Of a stretch of DNA of 64,000 bases, positions 38,715 to 49,697 are shown piece by piece; the stretch's first letter is position 1, and each line of letters opens with the position of its first letter. A model generated the notes under the pieces. That model was not told where the DNA came from. It searched no databases and saw only the letters and a program-made list of their open reading frames with translations. A program made the translations under genes and the position numbers. This DNA is from Asterella californica (lineage: Eukaryota > Streptophyta > Marchantiopsida > Marchantiales > Aytoniaceae), in assembly GCA_036924285.1 (NCBI GenBank), contig JAYKYS010000004.1:20430001-20494000 (forward strand). Reading direction: 5' to 3'.

Positions 38715-39196
38715 GGAAGTCGGAGCAGAGTTTGATATCTTGGATGATGACGGAGAAGATTTGGATGACGAAGATATTGCTAACGACAACATCAGTGAAG
38801 AAGATGAAGATATAGTGTGATGCCGACCACAACTTGTGAGTGTTGACGCATACTAGAGGATGCGCAGGTTTAGAAGGGGTGGATGTCGTGTTGTGGTTCG
38901 GCTTCTGTGTGAAATTCCTGTGTAACTTATGTTGTGTTTCTTTTCTGTATTTCGTGAACCGTATCGCGTAACTCACCGAACGGTGTGATGAGTGCCACGT
39001 TTGTGATTATCTGTTTAAGTGATCGCAAGGTAGAGGAACGTGCCAAGTCATCGATCTGTGCGTGTTCACTTTAGTGGTCCTTGTCGCCGCATTTATGTAT
39101 AAAATGGTGGGCCGAAGGTTCATACGGCATTCTCTCTCAGCGGGTGATTCATGAGGGTTCTCGGTGGTCTGCATGGAGGAGTGAAGAACTACAGGA

Positions 39197-39421
39197 GTGG
39201 TGGTTGTGGACGGAGGTTTGTTACCGGCTCCGGATCTTCCTTTCCCGAATCCGTTTTACATCAAGCTTCATTGCATCCACCGCGATCACTTTCGACAGTG
39301 GTTAGTTGCGTACTTTGGCAATAAATTCATGGGTAGAGTGATGGAGTTATAGCTTCCGGTGATCCTTCCGATCATAACATACGGAGAGACTTGGGATATG
39401 ACGGTGTACATTTTGTTGTGA
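39197..39421 (+). pseudogene. Leader ORF A, left repeat copy (nonsense mutation)
   Basis: Same frame as the right copy but with TAG at 39350-39352 (the right copy has CAG) and GTG where an ATG would be expected. Stop TGA 39419-39421, then 6 nt to the ATG of ORF B. It lies about 100 bp downstream of the TATA box, so it would sit near the 5' end of element RNA. Confidence 0.55.
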
Positions 39422-39427
39422 GGAACA

Positions 39428-39631
39428 ATGGATCTCAATTATCCATCGAACGTTCCTTTCAACCTTTGGGTCGATGTCCGGTGCCATTGCAGACCGAAGA
39501 TCAATCATGGGGCTTGGATCGTGAGAAACTTCGAGCAAGAATATTACAATCGAGTGATAGCTTCACCGTTTTCTTTTGTCGTACCTTTTATTGTAGAACG
39601 TTTCCAAGTTGTAATATTGACGTTGTATTAG
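39428..39631 (+). CDS. Leader ORF B, left repeat copy
   Basis: 67 intact codons: MDLNYPSNVPFNLWVDVRCH ... AWIVRNFEQEYYNRVIASPF ... VVPFIVERFQVVILTLY. Homologous along its whole length to ORF B of the chromovirus leader (22792-22995), and it starts 6 nt after ORF A stops. No known domain. Confidence 0.6.
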   Translation: MDLNYPSNVPFNLWVDVRCHCRPKINHGAWIVRNFEQEYYNRVIASPFSFVVPFIVERFQVVILTLY

Positions 39632-41499
39632 TCTGCGGCTCACTGGTTTCATTCTGGTTGAGCGCTTCTGTGTAGTTACGGACCGCGAAGAATCCATCGA
39701 CATATCTAAAGGATTTTCTGAGGTCTTAGAGTGTTGTTGATGTCTTGTGTCTCCTTGGAGAGTAAAAATTCGTTCTAGGGGAAAAAGTTGAGTAGAGAAA
39801 AGACAAAAGTAAAGATCTTTTTGCTCTTATTGGTCCACTTTTGGATCAATGGTGTTCTAGCTGATCCTCGCGACGTTTCTGTGGTTTCTGGAGGCATTAG
39901 AGGTCCATTCGCAAAACGAAGGGTATGGTTGGAGAGCTCTCGACCGGGGCTACAATCCGAGCTGAAGAATCGGTCGATTTCATGGAGGGATGAGCGTGTT
40001 ATGATCGATTGAGTGGAGGGGGGGTGCAATTTGTACCTACCGCTACGTTTCTGGTTGTTCCGAGAGACTCACGAAGAGTTTTAAAGAGCTGTCTGTTGGG
40101 TTGGAGAGCTGACGACGTGCTGGTCATTTTGATATCAATTTCATCAGGTTCTTGTTGATTTGAATTCTGAACCGACCGATTGAAGTTGAGAAGTGCAGAC
40201 GTGATAAGGCGGGAACAACGAACTGTGATAGTCATGGATAGTTTGCTATTGCTTAAGTTCTGTCTCGAATTTCTGAGTGAAACTTTCCAGGATTGAAACA
40301 TGTCTTATGATAAGATACTTGAGAAGTTTCACCTCAAATGGTCGAGTAGTTTGTTCAGAATCTTGGATCAAATGTACCTGGGTCTGTAAAGCTCTTAAGT
40401 TAGCACAGATTACGGTTTGATCTATATCTGAGAATTGGTTTGAGATTTCGACCTGAAAATTGTTCAGGGTAGGAGTGAAGGGTCCAATCAAGCTTCCTGT
40501 GAAGTTTGATCATCATTGGTCGACTGGTTTGGGAGGACTGAGGTCTCAAAGGTCGAAAATACTTCTGTTATTAGCAATTTCAAGTTTTTTCGTTATCATC
40601 TATTGTCAATTTGATCATTTTCGAGCAATTTGGAGAGGAGTTTGTTGCTGAAACTGCCATACCTGCATACAACTCGACATTGGAAGGTGTGGGGCTGATT
40701 TCAGCTCTTGGTGATGAAGGAGAACGGAGTCACCATGAGTCTTAAGCCGTTGTTTGGGCTCTCGGAGCTGCCAGGTACTACCGCCGTTGGTGCTATATTG
40801 AGATCTGAGTAGTGTTTTGGAGTATGCATGCTTTACCTTGCTGGAATGCTTGGTAGACCAGGGTGTAGAGCAAGTTGTATCTATACTCGATCAAGTTGAT
40901 TGAGTGATCTTATAGTATCTTCTGGTTGTACTATGAAGTTGTGATAGTTGGATTGATGGGCAGTTAGCGTCGTTGGGGAGCTATTCAGAAGTCAGGCTTC
41001 CAGTGGTATAGAGGAATAACTTCAGTTAGATAATACAGATCTGAGTACTGTTAGTTAGAATACAAAAGATCTGTTTGTAACACAAGTTTATGCAACCTAT
41101 ACGTAACCTTGGATCGTAGCAAGCTTTAAACTTGAGCCGAGCGGATACAAGGTCACTCGGGCTAGAAGAGTAGATAGTGAAACATTTGAGTGGAAACATC
41201 CAGATCTAGATCCAACCTTGTCAATCCACATACCTCTGCACAGTCATATACCCAGTGTATTCATAGACAGAAAAACACGTTATACGATAGCTGGTGAACT
41301 CGACGTGAAAGTCTGGGGTGAGAGGTACGTGCGTGGTTTTGCCACCATGGACGTTGAAGGGTTGGGTCATTACGTAGATGAGGCTTCTACATCTGGAGAG
41401 GCTCCAAAGGTGACCAAGCTTTCACGGTCAGATATGCGATTGCTTGAGGCATTCGCATTGGTAATGCAACAGCAGCAAGCCACTGAACGGTAAGAAGCC

Positions 41500-42489
41500 A
41501 TGGCTACTAAAGCCTTGCAATCTGTTGTGGGGTTGCTAGATCAGTTTGACGGGAAGAATATATCCAAGTACCTAAAGTACTATTCCCGAGAGATGGAGTT
41601 GAGTAAGGTGCCAGAAAGAGAAATGGTGAGTACATTTGAGCTTGCTGTCGTACTTGAGCTACGAGAGCATGTGAAGGACATCATCCGATCTCATGGTGCT
41701 ACATGGGAAGGATTTACTCTTCAGCTCAAAGAAGAGTATTCTTTAGAGAATGCAGATCGAGTGACTAAGAAATCATTCATGGAGTGGGTAAACAAACCCA
41801 ACAAAGGGCTTGTTGCCACGGAGTTATTTCGGGAGTTTGAGAGACAATTTCTTCAGTTGTCTCGGATGGAGAAACTCACATTGGAGAACGACAAGGTGGA
41901 GTTGTTTCTGCAAGCAGCCAACAATGAATTACAAAGAGAGTTGGAGCTACTTTTGGAAGATAGGATGGAAGACAACGGACTCACTACTGACTGGAGAAAA
42001 GTCTCTGAAGCAGTGAGTGTACTTGCCAAACGAGAGTACCGGAGAGGGAAGGTGGTGGTAAGACAAGAAGAGAGACCACCGTCGATCATAGTACCTCGTA
42101 GGCAACCAATGGTACCCAATGTACAAGCATCTATTGTACATGTACCTCAAGTTCCACTTCCTACTATTCCTGTCTCGAAAGTTGCACCGCAAAGAGATGC
42201 TATGGAAGAGTTGGTAAAAGGGATGAGGGACTTGCAGATCAAGTTAGCAAGGTTGGAAGAGAAGGGAGGAGCACATGATACCAGACTTGCTCCTAAGCAA
42301 GATTATGTACAGAGATGCATTTGGTGTGATAGTTCTGATCATGCTCGAAGAGAGTGTGGTGATTTTGCCAAAACTCTACGAGATGGAGTAATCTATTGGA
42401 AGGAAGGAAAGATTGCCTTGAAAGATAATGGAGAGATTCTTAGAACCAACTTCGGGAAAGGAGGAATGAAGCAAGTACTGGAGGAGTAA
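41500..42489 (+). CDS. Gag
   Basis: 329 codons starting MATKALQSVVGLLDQFDGKN, with gag-core features (KYLKYYSREMEL, TWEGFTLQLKEEYSLENADR, ELFREFERQFLQLSRMEKL) and a complete zinc knuckle CIWCDSSDHARREC at about 42316-42357. An upstream frame in the same phase (41218-41493, from about MDVEGLGHYVDEAS) is separated by a single TAA at 41491-41493, so the true gag may begin at 41347 and carry one nonsense codon. A further gag-like or linker frame with charged coils lies at 42588-43063. Confidence 0.85.
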   Translation: MATKALQSVVGLLDQFDGKNISKYLKYYSREMELSKVPEREMVSTFELAVVLELREHVKDIIRSHGATWEGFTLQLKEEYSLENADRVTKKSFMEWVNKPNKGLVATELFREFERQFLQLSRMEKLTLENDKVELFLQAANNELQRELELLLEDRMEDNGLTTDWRKVSEAVSVLAKREYRRGKVVVRQEERPPSIIVPRRQPMVPNVQASIVHVPQVPLPTIPVSKVAPQRDAMEELVKGMRDLQIKLARLEEKGGAHDTRLAPKQDYVQRCIWCDSSDHARRECGDFAKTLRDGVIYWKEGKIALKDNGEILRTNFGKGGMKQVLEE

Positions 42490-43097
42490 CTATCTCAGCA
42501 TGCTACTGCGTCGGTAGAAGCTGCTACTTATGGAATTGAGGTAGTACGAGAAAGAAGTGCTTCTAAGAAGCAGGAGATACTCTTGATATGTGGAGTCACG
42601 CGGTAAGCACGAACAAAAGAGGGAAAATGGCAAGGGAGGAGCTGCTCAAAATAGCCACGGCAATCAGAGGTGCTACTGGATGGGATGATCTCGTGGATAC
42701 AATGTCTGTACATGCTTATTTGACGAAGAATCAACATGAGGCTCTCATGGAGGAGAAGCGCAAACGAGATGAAGCAGCACTAGCGAAGAGAGAACAGCTC
42801 TCAAGAGACAAACAAGAGGAGAAAAGTTCAGACCGGAGATGATGTCTCTACCAGAGGAGACTATGGAAGAGGTCATATCTTCTACTCCTGAGAAGTCAGA
42901 GAAGAGCAGAGGTAAGGAGAAAGGTAAATCTCCTTCATACAAGCTTCAATCTGATATTGAAGCTGCTACGGATTTGAAAGGAGTACTAGGAGAGAGTACT
43001 CAATGCCAAGATCGAGTTTATCTTACGAGAAGCTCTTGGGATTGCCAAGAAGGAGTTTCATGATGTCATTATTGACACCATCAAATGAAAAAGGCAA

Positions 43098-43424
43098 TTG
43101 ACAGAGGAAACCACTGTGTCTAATGCATTAGACATAAGGATATCAAGAGAGGAAGAGTTAGAACTAGCTCAATGCTGCATCAACCGCAAGGTTCGGTTTG
43201 AAGATGATAGTGATGACAAGGTCTCTAGTCATTACACTAGAGGACATTGGGCTAGAGCTACTACCGAAGCCTTAGTGAAGGTAGGAGAGATGACAGATCC
43301 GGTGGTTGCTCTCATTGATCATGGATCAGAGATCAATATTGTCTCTAAGGACATCTACAAGCAAGGTGGATGGCCTGTTGATATAGATCATGGTTGGATG
43401 ATTAGAACAGCGAACAACACATGA
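43098..43424 (+). CDS. Aspartic protease, Asp-His-Gly-Ser type
   Basis: VVALIDHGSEINIVSKDIYK at about 43300-43360 is the active-site loop with His-Gly-Ser in place of Ser/Thr-Gly-Ala, a variant shared by a group of gypsy elements in fungi and early land plants. It ends at a TGA just after MIRTANNT; downstream text (GQPYITAVRMETK) continues the domain in another frame. Confidence 0.75.
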   Translation: MTEETTVSNALDIRISREEELELAQCCINRKVRFEDDSDDKVSSHYTRGHWARATTEALVKVGEMTDPVVALIDHGSEINIVSKDIYKQGGWPVDIDHGWMIRTANNT

Positions 43425-43717
43425 GGAGAACTCTATGGAGCTTGTCCTGATGTGAAAGTGAAGGTTGGAGATGTTATTGAACAAAACTTCTTTGTTCAAG
43501 ATAGTACATCATACCCGGTGATACTCGGTCAACCTTACATTACAGCTGTGAGGATGGAGACCAAGGTTTAGGATGATGGATCTGCTTACGCGCGGATCAG
43601 AAGTCAAGATGGCAAGAGAGCGATACAATTTCTAACTGTATCAGCAAATCACGAGCGAAATAGAGATTATCTGAGGGGTGGCTCCTTGCCTAAGGTCACG
43701 GAGGAGTTTAAGGATTT

Positions 43718-44170
43718 TTGACAAGTACTGCTATAGAGCGAGGACATAGTGATACACTGGAGAAGGTACTCTCGCTAGAGAAAGAAAGTGCTTTTTGTAC
43801 AGGAGTTGTGAGATTTTCTGGGAGTGGATTTGCTACACATACACGACTTGCTGACTTGCAGAAGTGGGAGCAAAAAGTTATGCGAAAAATCGAAAAAGAC
43901 CTAAAGAGAGTTGGTGTGCTTGAAGAGGATGATAAGATAGAAGGTGTTTATTTGGAGTTAGGATTGGGAGATTTCATCGATGAGCTTGCTATGGATGAGC
44001 AAGAAGATGAGGATCATGTGGTGGAAGTGCACTCTAGGGAGCTCTATACAACTATAGAGTCGTTCGTAGATCATGAAGTTAGAGTTGATACTAGGTACAA
44101 AACGGTAGACAAGAAGGTAAAACCTGTTGCTCAACCATTACATAGTGATTCTAACCAGCGAGTCCAATAA
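43718..44170 (+). CDS. Pol linker frame between protease and RT
   Basis: Acidic frame of 150 codons (KVLSLEKESAFCTGVV, ELGLGDFIDELAMDEQEDED) preceding RT. No catalytic motif; probably the spacer of the gag-pol polyprotein. It ends with TAA 19 bp before the RT frame. Confidence 0.5.
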   Translation: MTSTAIERGHSDTLEKVLSLEKESAFCTGVVRFSGSGFATHTRLADLQKWEQKVMRKIEKDLKRVGVLEEDDKIEGVYLELGLGDFIDELAMDEQEDEDHVVEVHSRELYTTIESFVDHEVRVDTRYKTVDKKVKPVAQPLHSDSNQRVQ

Positions 44171-44188
44171 TCTTCGAAGGAGAAAATC

Positions 44189-45604
44189 TTGAGAGATCTT
44201 AGCCGGGTCGGTCACAAGTTCACTGAAGCTACGCTCAAGGAGTTGAAGGTTGGTTCTGTAGATTTTCTTTTGCTTGTGGAGGAGAATAGGTTTAGGGAGA
44301 TGTTAACTAGGCACGGGAAAGCTTTTGCTTTTGAAGCCTCAGAAATTGGATGTGTAGATCCTAGCATTGTGGCACCAATGATCATATTCATAGTTCCACA
44401 TGCTCCTTGGGACTTGAGGCCAATTCCTGTACCTAGAGCGCATCTACCAAAACTCATAGAGCTCTTGAAGGAGAAGATGCAGATGAAGATCTTGGAACCA
44501 TCGTTTGCACCATACTCTAGTCGTTGGTTTACAGTACCAAAGAAGAGTGGTGCATTACGGTTCATCCAAGATATGCAACCTGTGAACCAAGTGACCATCA
44601 GAAATACAGGCATAGGACCTATCGTCGGAGAGTTTGCTGAAGCGTTTGCTGGGAGGGCTATTTACTCTATAGGAGATCTTTACTCTGGATACGATCAGTT
44701 TCAACTTGCTGAACAGAGTAGAGATATCACCACCATGAGGACACCGTTGGGGTTGGTCAGAATGTGTACGCTACCACAAGGAGCAACAAACTCGGTAGCG
44801 CACATGATGAACGGGATGAACAAGGTTCTCCGTGAGTTCATTCCTGAAAAGACCATGCCTTTCTTGGATGACATTCCAATTAAGGGATGCGTTGAGGAGG
44901 AGAAAGACGAGACAATGGATCAGAAAGGGTGTAGAAACTTTGTTGCTGATTACATTTCAGATTGTGATAAAATCTTATCACGACTTGAAGAGGCGCACTT
45001 GACACTATCAGATACTAAGTCTTCATTTGGAGTGCGAGAAGTTGTGACTGTGGGGCACCTATGTGGATGGTTTGGACGCAAACCTGATCCTGGTAAAGTG
45101 GATGCTATACGACGGATGAAAGATACTTGTGGTTCAACAATAGAGGTGAGAAGGTTTCTTGGAGCTTGTGTCTTCTATCATGTGTGGATTCCACGTTTTG
45201 CACATGTGGCTGATCCTCTTTATGATCTGTTGAGAAAGCACAAGAGGTTTGTATGGGAGGAGAGGCATACTGAGGCGATTCAGAGATTGAAGCAGTTGTT
45301 ATCTTCTCCACCTGTACTTCGTCGTGTGAGCTATGAGGATAACAAACTAGTGATACTTACTGTTGATACTAGTCCGATAGCCATTGGATGGACAGTAGGA
45401 CAGGATGATGAAGAAGAGAATCGGTTTGCAATCAGATTTGGGGCAAAGGTGTTGAGTGAGCAACATAGAAACTATCCTCAAGTGAAGAGAGAGTTATGGG
45501 GAGTAGTTACAACTATGAAAGCTGAAAAGGACTATTTGATTGGAGCACCAGTAATAGTAGAAACAAATTGTTTACCACTATTAGGGATGATTACAAAATT
45601 GTAA
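44189..45604 (+). CDS. Reverse transcriptase and start of RNase H
   Basis: 471 codons. RT blocks: SRWFTVPKKSGALRFIQDMQ, YSIGDLYSGYDQFQLAEQ, LPQGATNSVAHMMNGMNKVL, MPFLDDIPIKG (catalytic Asp-Asp at about 44870). RNase H begins VILTVDTSPIAIGWTVGQDD and NYPQVKRELWGVVTTMKA. The frame ends at a premature TAA at 45602-45604. The rest of RNase H (about 45605-45740, WIAYIKSLNPEFRHIAGKTN, ADMLSRARYEDEEE) is in other frames. Confidence 0.9.
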   Translation: MRDLSRVGHKFTEATLKELKVGSVDFLLLVEENRFREMLTRHGKAFAFEASEIGCVDPSIVAPMIIFIVPHAPWDLRPIPVPRAHLPKLIELLKEKMQMKILEPSFAPYSSRWFTVPKKSGALRFIQDMQPVNQVTIRNTGIGPIVGEFAEAFAGRAIYSIGDLYSGYDQFQLAEQSRDITTMRTPLGLVRMCTLPQGATNSVAHMMNGMNKVLREFIPEKTMPFLDDIPIKGCVEEEKDETMDQKGCRNFVADYISDCDKILSRLEEAHLTLSDTKSSFGVREVVTVGHLCGWFGRKPDPGKVDAIRRMKDTCGSTIEVRRFLGACVFYHVWIPRFAHVADPLYDLLRKHKRFVWEERHTEAIQRLKQLLSSPPVLRRVSYEDNKLVILTVDTSPIAIGWTVGQDDEEENRFAIRFGAKVLSEQHRNYPQVKRELWGVVTTMKAEKDYLIGAPVIVETNCLPLLGMITKL

Positions 45605-46005
45605 CACCCCTGATATTGCTATGCTACGTTGGATTGCTTACATCAAGTCCTTAAATCCTGAGTTCCGACACATAGCGGGGAAAACCAATCCAGTAGCTGA
45701 CATGTTATCTCGTGCGAGGTATGAGGATGAGGAGGAGATGATAGAAAGATACAGAAGACGTTGGTACTACTGTTTTTTGTAGAGCTCAAGGAGGTGAGAG
45801 TGAGCATTCAAAACCGTTCATGGAGGAGCTATATGAAGGAGAATGGATAGACATAGGACGCTATCTAAGCCTGTTGGACTAGATAGCCGGGATGGAGTGA
45901 TGCCCACTTTAAACAAATCAGGAGGAAGGCTTATAACTACTTGCTACAAGGTGGTTATTTGTGGAAACATGCTAAGCAAGGTGGTAAGATGCCACAAAGG
46001 GTTGT

Positions 46006-47223
46006 GTGCAAGTTGACATGCAGAAGTTACTCATGCAGGAGTTTCATGAGAGCTTGTGGGCAGGACATAGAGGTATTTATGTCACCTTTACAAAGCTGAA
46101 GGAGAGATATTGGTGGCGTAACATGTATAGAGATGTAGTTCAATTTGTGGAGACATGCCAAACTTGTCAAGAGTATTCAGGAATTCGGCATCGAGATGAG
46201 TTACATCCTACTTATCCACTTGCAATGCATTATAAGTGGGTAGTAGATCTTGTTATTATGCTAGTTGGTATATGGCAGATGCGTTACTTAGTTTTGGCAC
46301 GTGAGGATTTGTCCAACCAAGTGGAAGCGCGAGTCTTACGGACAAAATCCACAGAGGGAGTCTGCAAATTCTTGTTGGAAGATGTGATTTGTAGATATGG
46401 TTGTGTTGGGAAGATCACGGCTGATCGAGGGGAGCTGAACAATGATGAGGCTAAAGCGTTCTTCAAGAAGTGTGGTGTGAAGTTAGCTCTCACCACAGCC
46501 TACAATCCGGAGGGTAATGCGAAGAGTGAACGTGGTCATCCTCCTATTGTGAAAGCTATTGTGAAAGCTTGCAAGGGGAGGGCAAGAGAATGGCCAAGAT
46601 TTCTTCCGTTTGCATTATGGGCTGATCGTTCGACTCATAGTTCAGTTACGGGATATATGCCGGTGGAGTTGATGCAGGGGCAGAAACCTATCATGCCTAT
46701 TGAGGAGCACATACCCACTAGGAGTGTTCTACCTTGGGAGGATGGTATGTCTACAAAAGATCTTCTTGCTGTCCGAATCCGTCAACTAGAGAGAAGACAT
46801 GAAGATGTAGAGATTGCATTGGAGAAGCTGAAAGAGGCACGCTTGAGAAACAAGGACAGATTCGATAAGCGTCATCGATTAAGGCCAAAGGAGATTAAAG
46901 AAGGAGATTGGGTGTTGGTCTACGATAGTAGCTTGGACAACCAACACAGTGCGCTTAGAAAATTCTCTAAGTGATGGTTTGGCCCGTATGTGGTTCTTGT
47001 CGTGCTTGACAATGCCACATATTCAGTAAGAGAGCTTGATGGGGCAGAGCTTAAGGTTCCCATTGCAGGCAAGCGTGTGAAACTCTTCAAGAAGCGAGAT
47101 GAAGAGATAAGCATGGAGGAAGTCGGAGCAGAGTTTGATATCTTGGATGATGACGGAGAAGATTTGGATGACGAAGATACTGCTAACGACAACATCAGTG
47201 AAGAAGATGAAGATATAGTGTGA
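46006..47223 (+). pseudogene. Integrase and pol C-terminus, one nonsense codon
   Basis: HHCC finger (EFHESLWAGHRGIYVTF ... VETCQTCQEYSG), core with VVDLVIMLVGIWQMRYLVLA, KITADRGELNNDEAKAFFKK and YNPEGNAKSERGHPPIVKAI (Asp, Asp, Glu), then the C-terminal domain. An in-frame TGA at 46972-46974 interrupts ...KFSK and WFGPYVVLVVLDNATYSVRE. The frame then stays open to 47223 through the acidic tail DILDDDGEDLDDED, which lies inside the right direct repeat. Confidence 0.85.
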
Positions 47224-47599
47224 TGCCGACCACAACTTGTGAGTGTTGGCGCATACCAGAGGATGCGCAGATTTAGAAGGGGTGGATGTCGTGTTGTGGT
47301 TCGGCTTCTGTGTGAAATTCCTGTGTAACCTATGTTGTGTTTCTTTTCTGTATTTCGTGAACCGTATCGCGTAACTCGCCGAACGGTGTGATGAATGCCA
47401 CGTTTGTGATTATCTGTTTAAGTGATCATACGATAGAGGAACGTGCCAAGTCATCGATCTGTGCGTGTTCACTTTAGTGGTCCTTGTCGCCGCATTTATG
47501 TATAAAATGGTGGGTCGAAGGTTCATACGGCATTCTCTCTCAACGGGTGATTCGTGAGGGTTCTCGGTGGTCTGCATGGAGGAGTGAAGAACTACAGGA

Positions 47600-47824
47600 G
47601 TGGTGGTTATAGACGGAGGTTTGTTACCGGCTCCGGATCTTCTTTTCCCGAATCCGTTTTACATCAAGCTTCATTGCATCCACCGCGATCACTTTCGACA
47701 GTGGTTAGTTGCGTACTTTGGCAATGAATTCATGGGTAGAGTGATGGAGTTACAGCTTCCGGTGATCCTTCCGATCATAACATACGGAGAGACTTGGGAT
47801 ATGACGGTGTACATTTTGTTGTGA
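47600..47824 (+). CDS. Leader ORF A, right repeat copy (open)
   Basis: Open for 74 codons from a GTG: LLPAPDLLFPNPFYIKLHCI, HRDHFRQWLVAYFGNEFMGR, PVILPIITYGETWDMTVYIL. The codon corresponding to the chromovirus ATG is ATA here, so either the start was lost or another start or splice feeds it. TGA 47822-47824, 6 nt spacer, then ATG of B at 47831. Confidence 0.55.
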   Translation: MVVIDGGLLPAPDLLFPNPFYIKLHCIHRDHFRQWLVAYFGNEFMGRVMELQLPVILPIITYGETWDMTVYILL

Positions 47825-47830
47825 GGAACA

Positions 47831-47941
47831 ATGGATCTCAATTATCCATCGAACGTTCCTTTCAACCTTTGGGTCGATGTCCGGTGCCATTGCAGACCGA
47901 AGATCAATCATGGGGCTTGGATCGTGAGAAACTTCGGGTAA
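47831..47941 (+). pseudogene. Leader ORF B, right repeat copy (truncated by stop)
   Basis: Same start as the left copy but with TAA at 47939-47941 (ggtaag versus gagcaag on the left), leaving 36 codons. The left repeat has a damaged A and intact B; the right has an open A and damaged B. Confidence 0.55.
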
Positions 47942-49697
47942 GAATATTACAATCGAGTGATAGCTTCACCGTTTTCTTTTGTCGTACCTTTTATTGTAGA
48001 ACGTTTCCAAGTTGTAATATTGACGTTGTATTAGTCTGCGGCTCACTGGTTTCATTCTGGTTGAGCGCTTCTGTGTAGTTACGGACCGCGAAGAATCCAT
48101 CGACATATCTAAAGGATTTTCTGAGGTCTTAGAGTGTTGTTGATGTCTTGTGTCTCCTTGGAGAGTAAAAATTCGTTCTAGGGGAAAAAGTTGAGTAGAG
48201 AAAAGACAAAAGTAAAGATCTTTTTGCTCTTATTGGTCCACTTTTGGATCAATGGTGTTCTAGCTGATCCTCGCGACGTTTCTGTGGTTTCTGGAGGCAT
48301 CAGAGGTCCATTCGCAAAACGAAGGGTATGGTTGGAGAGCTCTCGACCGGGGCTACAATCTGAGCTGAAGAATCGGTCGATTTCATGGAGGGATGAGCGT
48401 GTTATGATCGATTGAGTGGAGGGGGGGGGGGTGCAATTTGTACCTACCGCTACGTTTCTGGTTGTTCTGAGAGACTCGCGAAGAGTTTTAAGGAGCTGTC
48501 TGTTGGGTTGGAGAGCTGACGACGTGCTGGTCGTTTTGATATCAATTTCATCAAGTTCTTGATCGATTTGAATTCTGAACCGACCGATTGAGTTGAGAAG
48601 TGCAGACATGATAAGACGGGAACAGCGAACTGTGATAGTCATGGATAGTTTGCTATTGCTTAAGTTCTGTCTCGAATTTCTGAGTGAAACTTTCCAGGAT
48701 TGAAGCATATCTTATCAGTAAGATACTTGGGAAGTTTCACCTCAAATGGTCGAGTAGTTTGTTCAGAATCTTGGATCAAATGTACCTGGGTCTGTAAAGC
48801 TCTTAAGTTAGCACAGATTACGGTTTGATCCATATCTGAGAATTGGTTTGAGATTTCGACCTGAAAATTGTTCAGGGTAGGAGTGAAGGGTCCAATCAAG
48901 CTTCCTGTGAAGTTTGATCATCATTGGTCGACTGGTTTGGGAGGACTGAGGTCTCAAAGGTCGAAAATACTTCTGTTATTAGCAATTTCAGGTTTTTTCG
49001 TTATCATCTATTGTCAATTTGATCATTTTCGAGCAATTTGGAGAGGAGTTTGTTGCTGAAACTGCCATACCTGCATACAACTCGACATTGGAAGGTGTGG
49101 GGCTGATTTCAGCTCTTGGTGATGAAGGAGAACGGAGTCACCATGAGTCTTAAGCCGTTGTTTGGGCTCTCGGAGCTGCCAGGTACTACCGCCGTTGGTG
49201 CTATATTGAGATCTGAGTAGTGTTTTGGAGTATGCATGCTTTACCTTGCTGGAATGCTTGGTAGACCAGGGTGTAGAGCAAGTTGTATCTATACTCGATC
49301 AAGTTGATTGAGTGATCTTATAGTATCTTCTGGTTGTACTATGAAGTTGTGATAGTTGGATTGATGGGCAGTTAGCGTCGTTGGGGAGCTATTCAGAAGT
49401 CAGGCTTCCAGTGGTATAGAGGAATAACTTCAGTTAGATAATACAGATCTGAGTATTTTTAGTTAGAATACAAAAGATCTGTTTGTAACACAAGTTTATG
49501 CAACCTATACGTAACCTTGGATCGTAGCAAGCTTTAAACTTGAGCCGAGCGGATACAAGGTCACTCGGGCTAGAAGAGTAGATAGTGAAACATTTGAGTG
49601 GAAACATCCAGATCTAGATCCAACCTTGTCAATCCACATACCTCTGCACAGCCATATACCCAGTGTATTCATAGACAGAAAAACACGTTATACGATA

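Larger units (their letters stand above)
38715..41289 (+). repeat. Left long direct repeat (5' LTR plus flanking internal sequence)
   Basis: Starts ggaagtcggagcagag, encoding the acidic pol C-terminus (DILDDDGEDLDDED, stop 38818-38820), then the polypurine tract, the LTR start at 38884, a TATA box tataaaa near 39098, leader frames A and B, and about 1.6 kb of mostly noncoding sequence. It ends ...cgttatacgata. Confidence 0.9.
38715..49697 (+). mobile_element. Ty3/gypsy element with 2.58-kb direct repeats and Asp-His-Gly-Ser protease
   Basis: Direct repeats 38715-41289 and 47118-49697 (offset 8403 bp, about 98% alike by eye) flank gag, protease, RT, RNase H and integrase on the plus strand. 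A polypurine tract (agaaggggtgga) precedes TGTCGTG at 38884 and 47287, the likely LTR starts. However, the repeats also include 169 bp before that, with the end of pol, and run at the right into the start of the internal region. No target duplication is seen and no standard primer site could be named. Frame breaks in RNase H, integrase and gag make it non-autonomous. Confidence 0.85.
47118..49697 (+). repeat. Right long direct repeat (3' LTR plus flanking internal sequence)
   Basis: Homologous throughout to 38715-41289; LTR start TGTCGTG at 47287. Differences are scattered single bases and a longer G run (ggggggggggg at 48420). It ends at the same ...cgttatacgata, after which the sequence switches to the GAAGAC-rich outer block. 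Confidence 0.9.

Noticed and set aside
48178..48708. 176-codon minus-strand frame inside the right long repeat, and its left counterparts
   Set aside because: In the left repeat the same stretch is broken by single-base changes, and both repeats carry open frames on the opposite strand. No motif.
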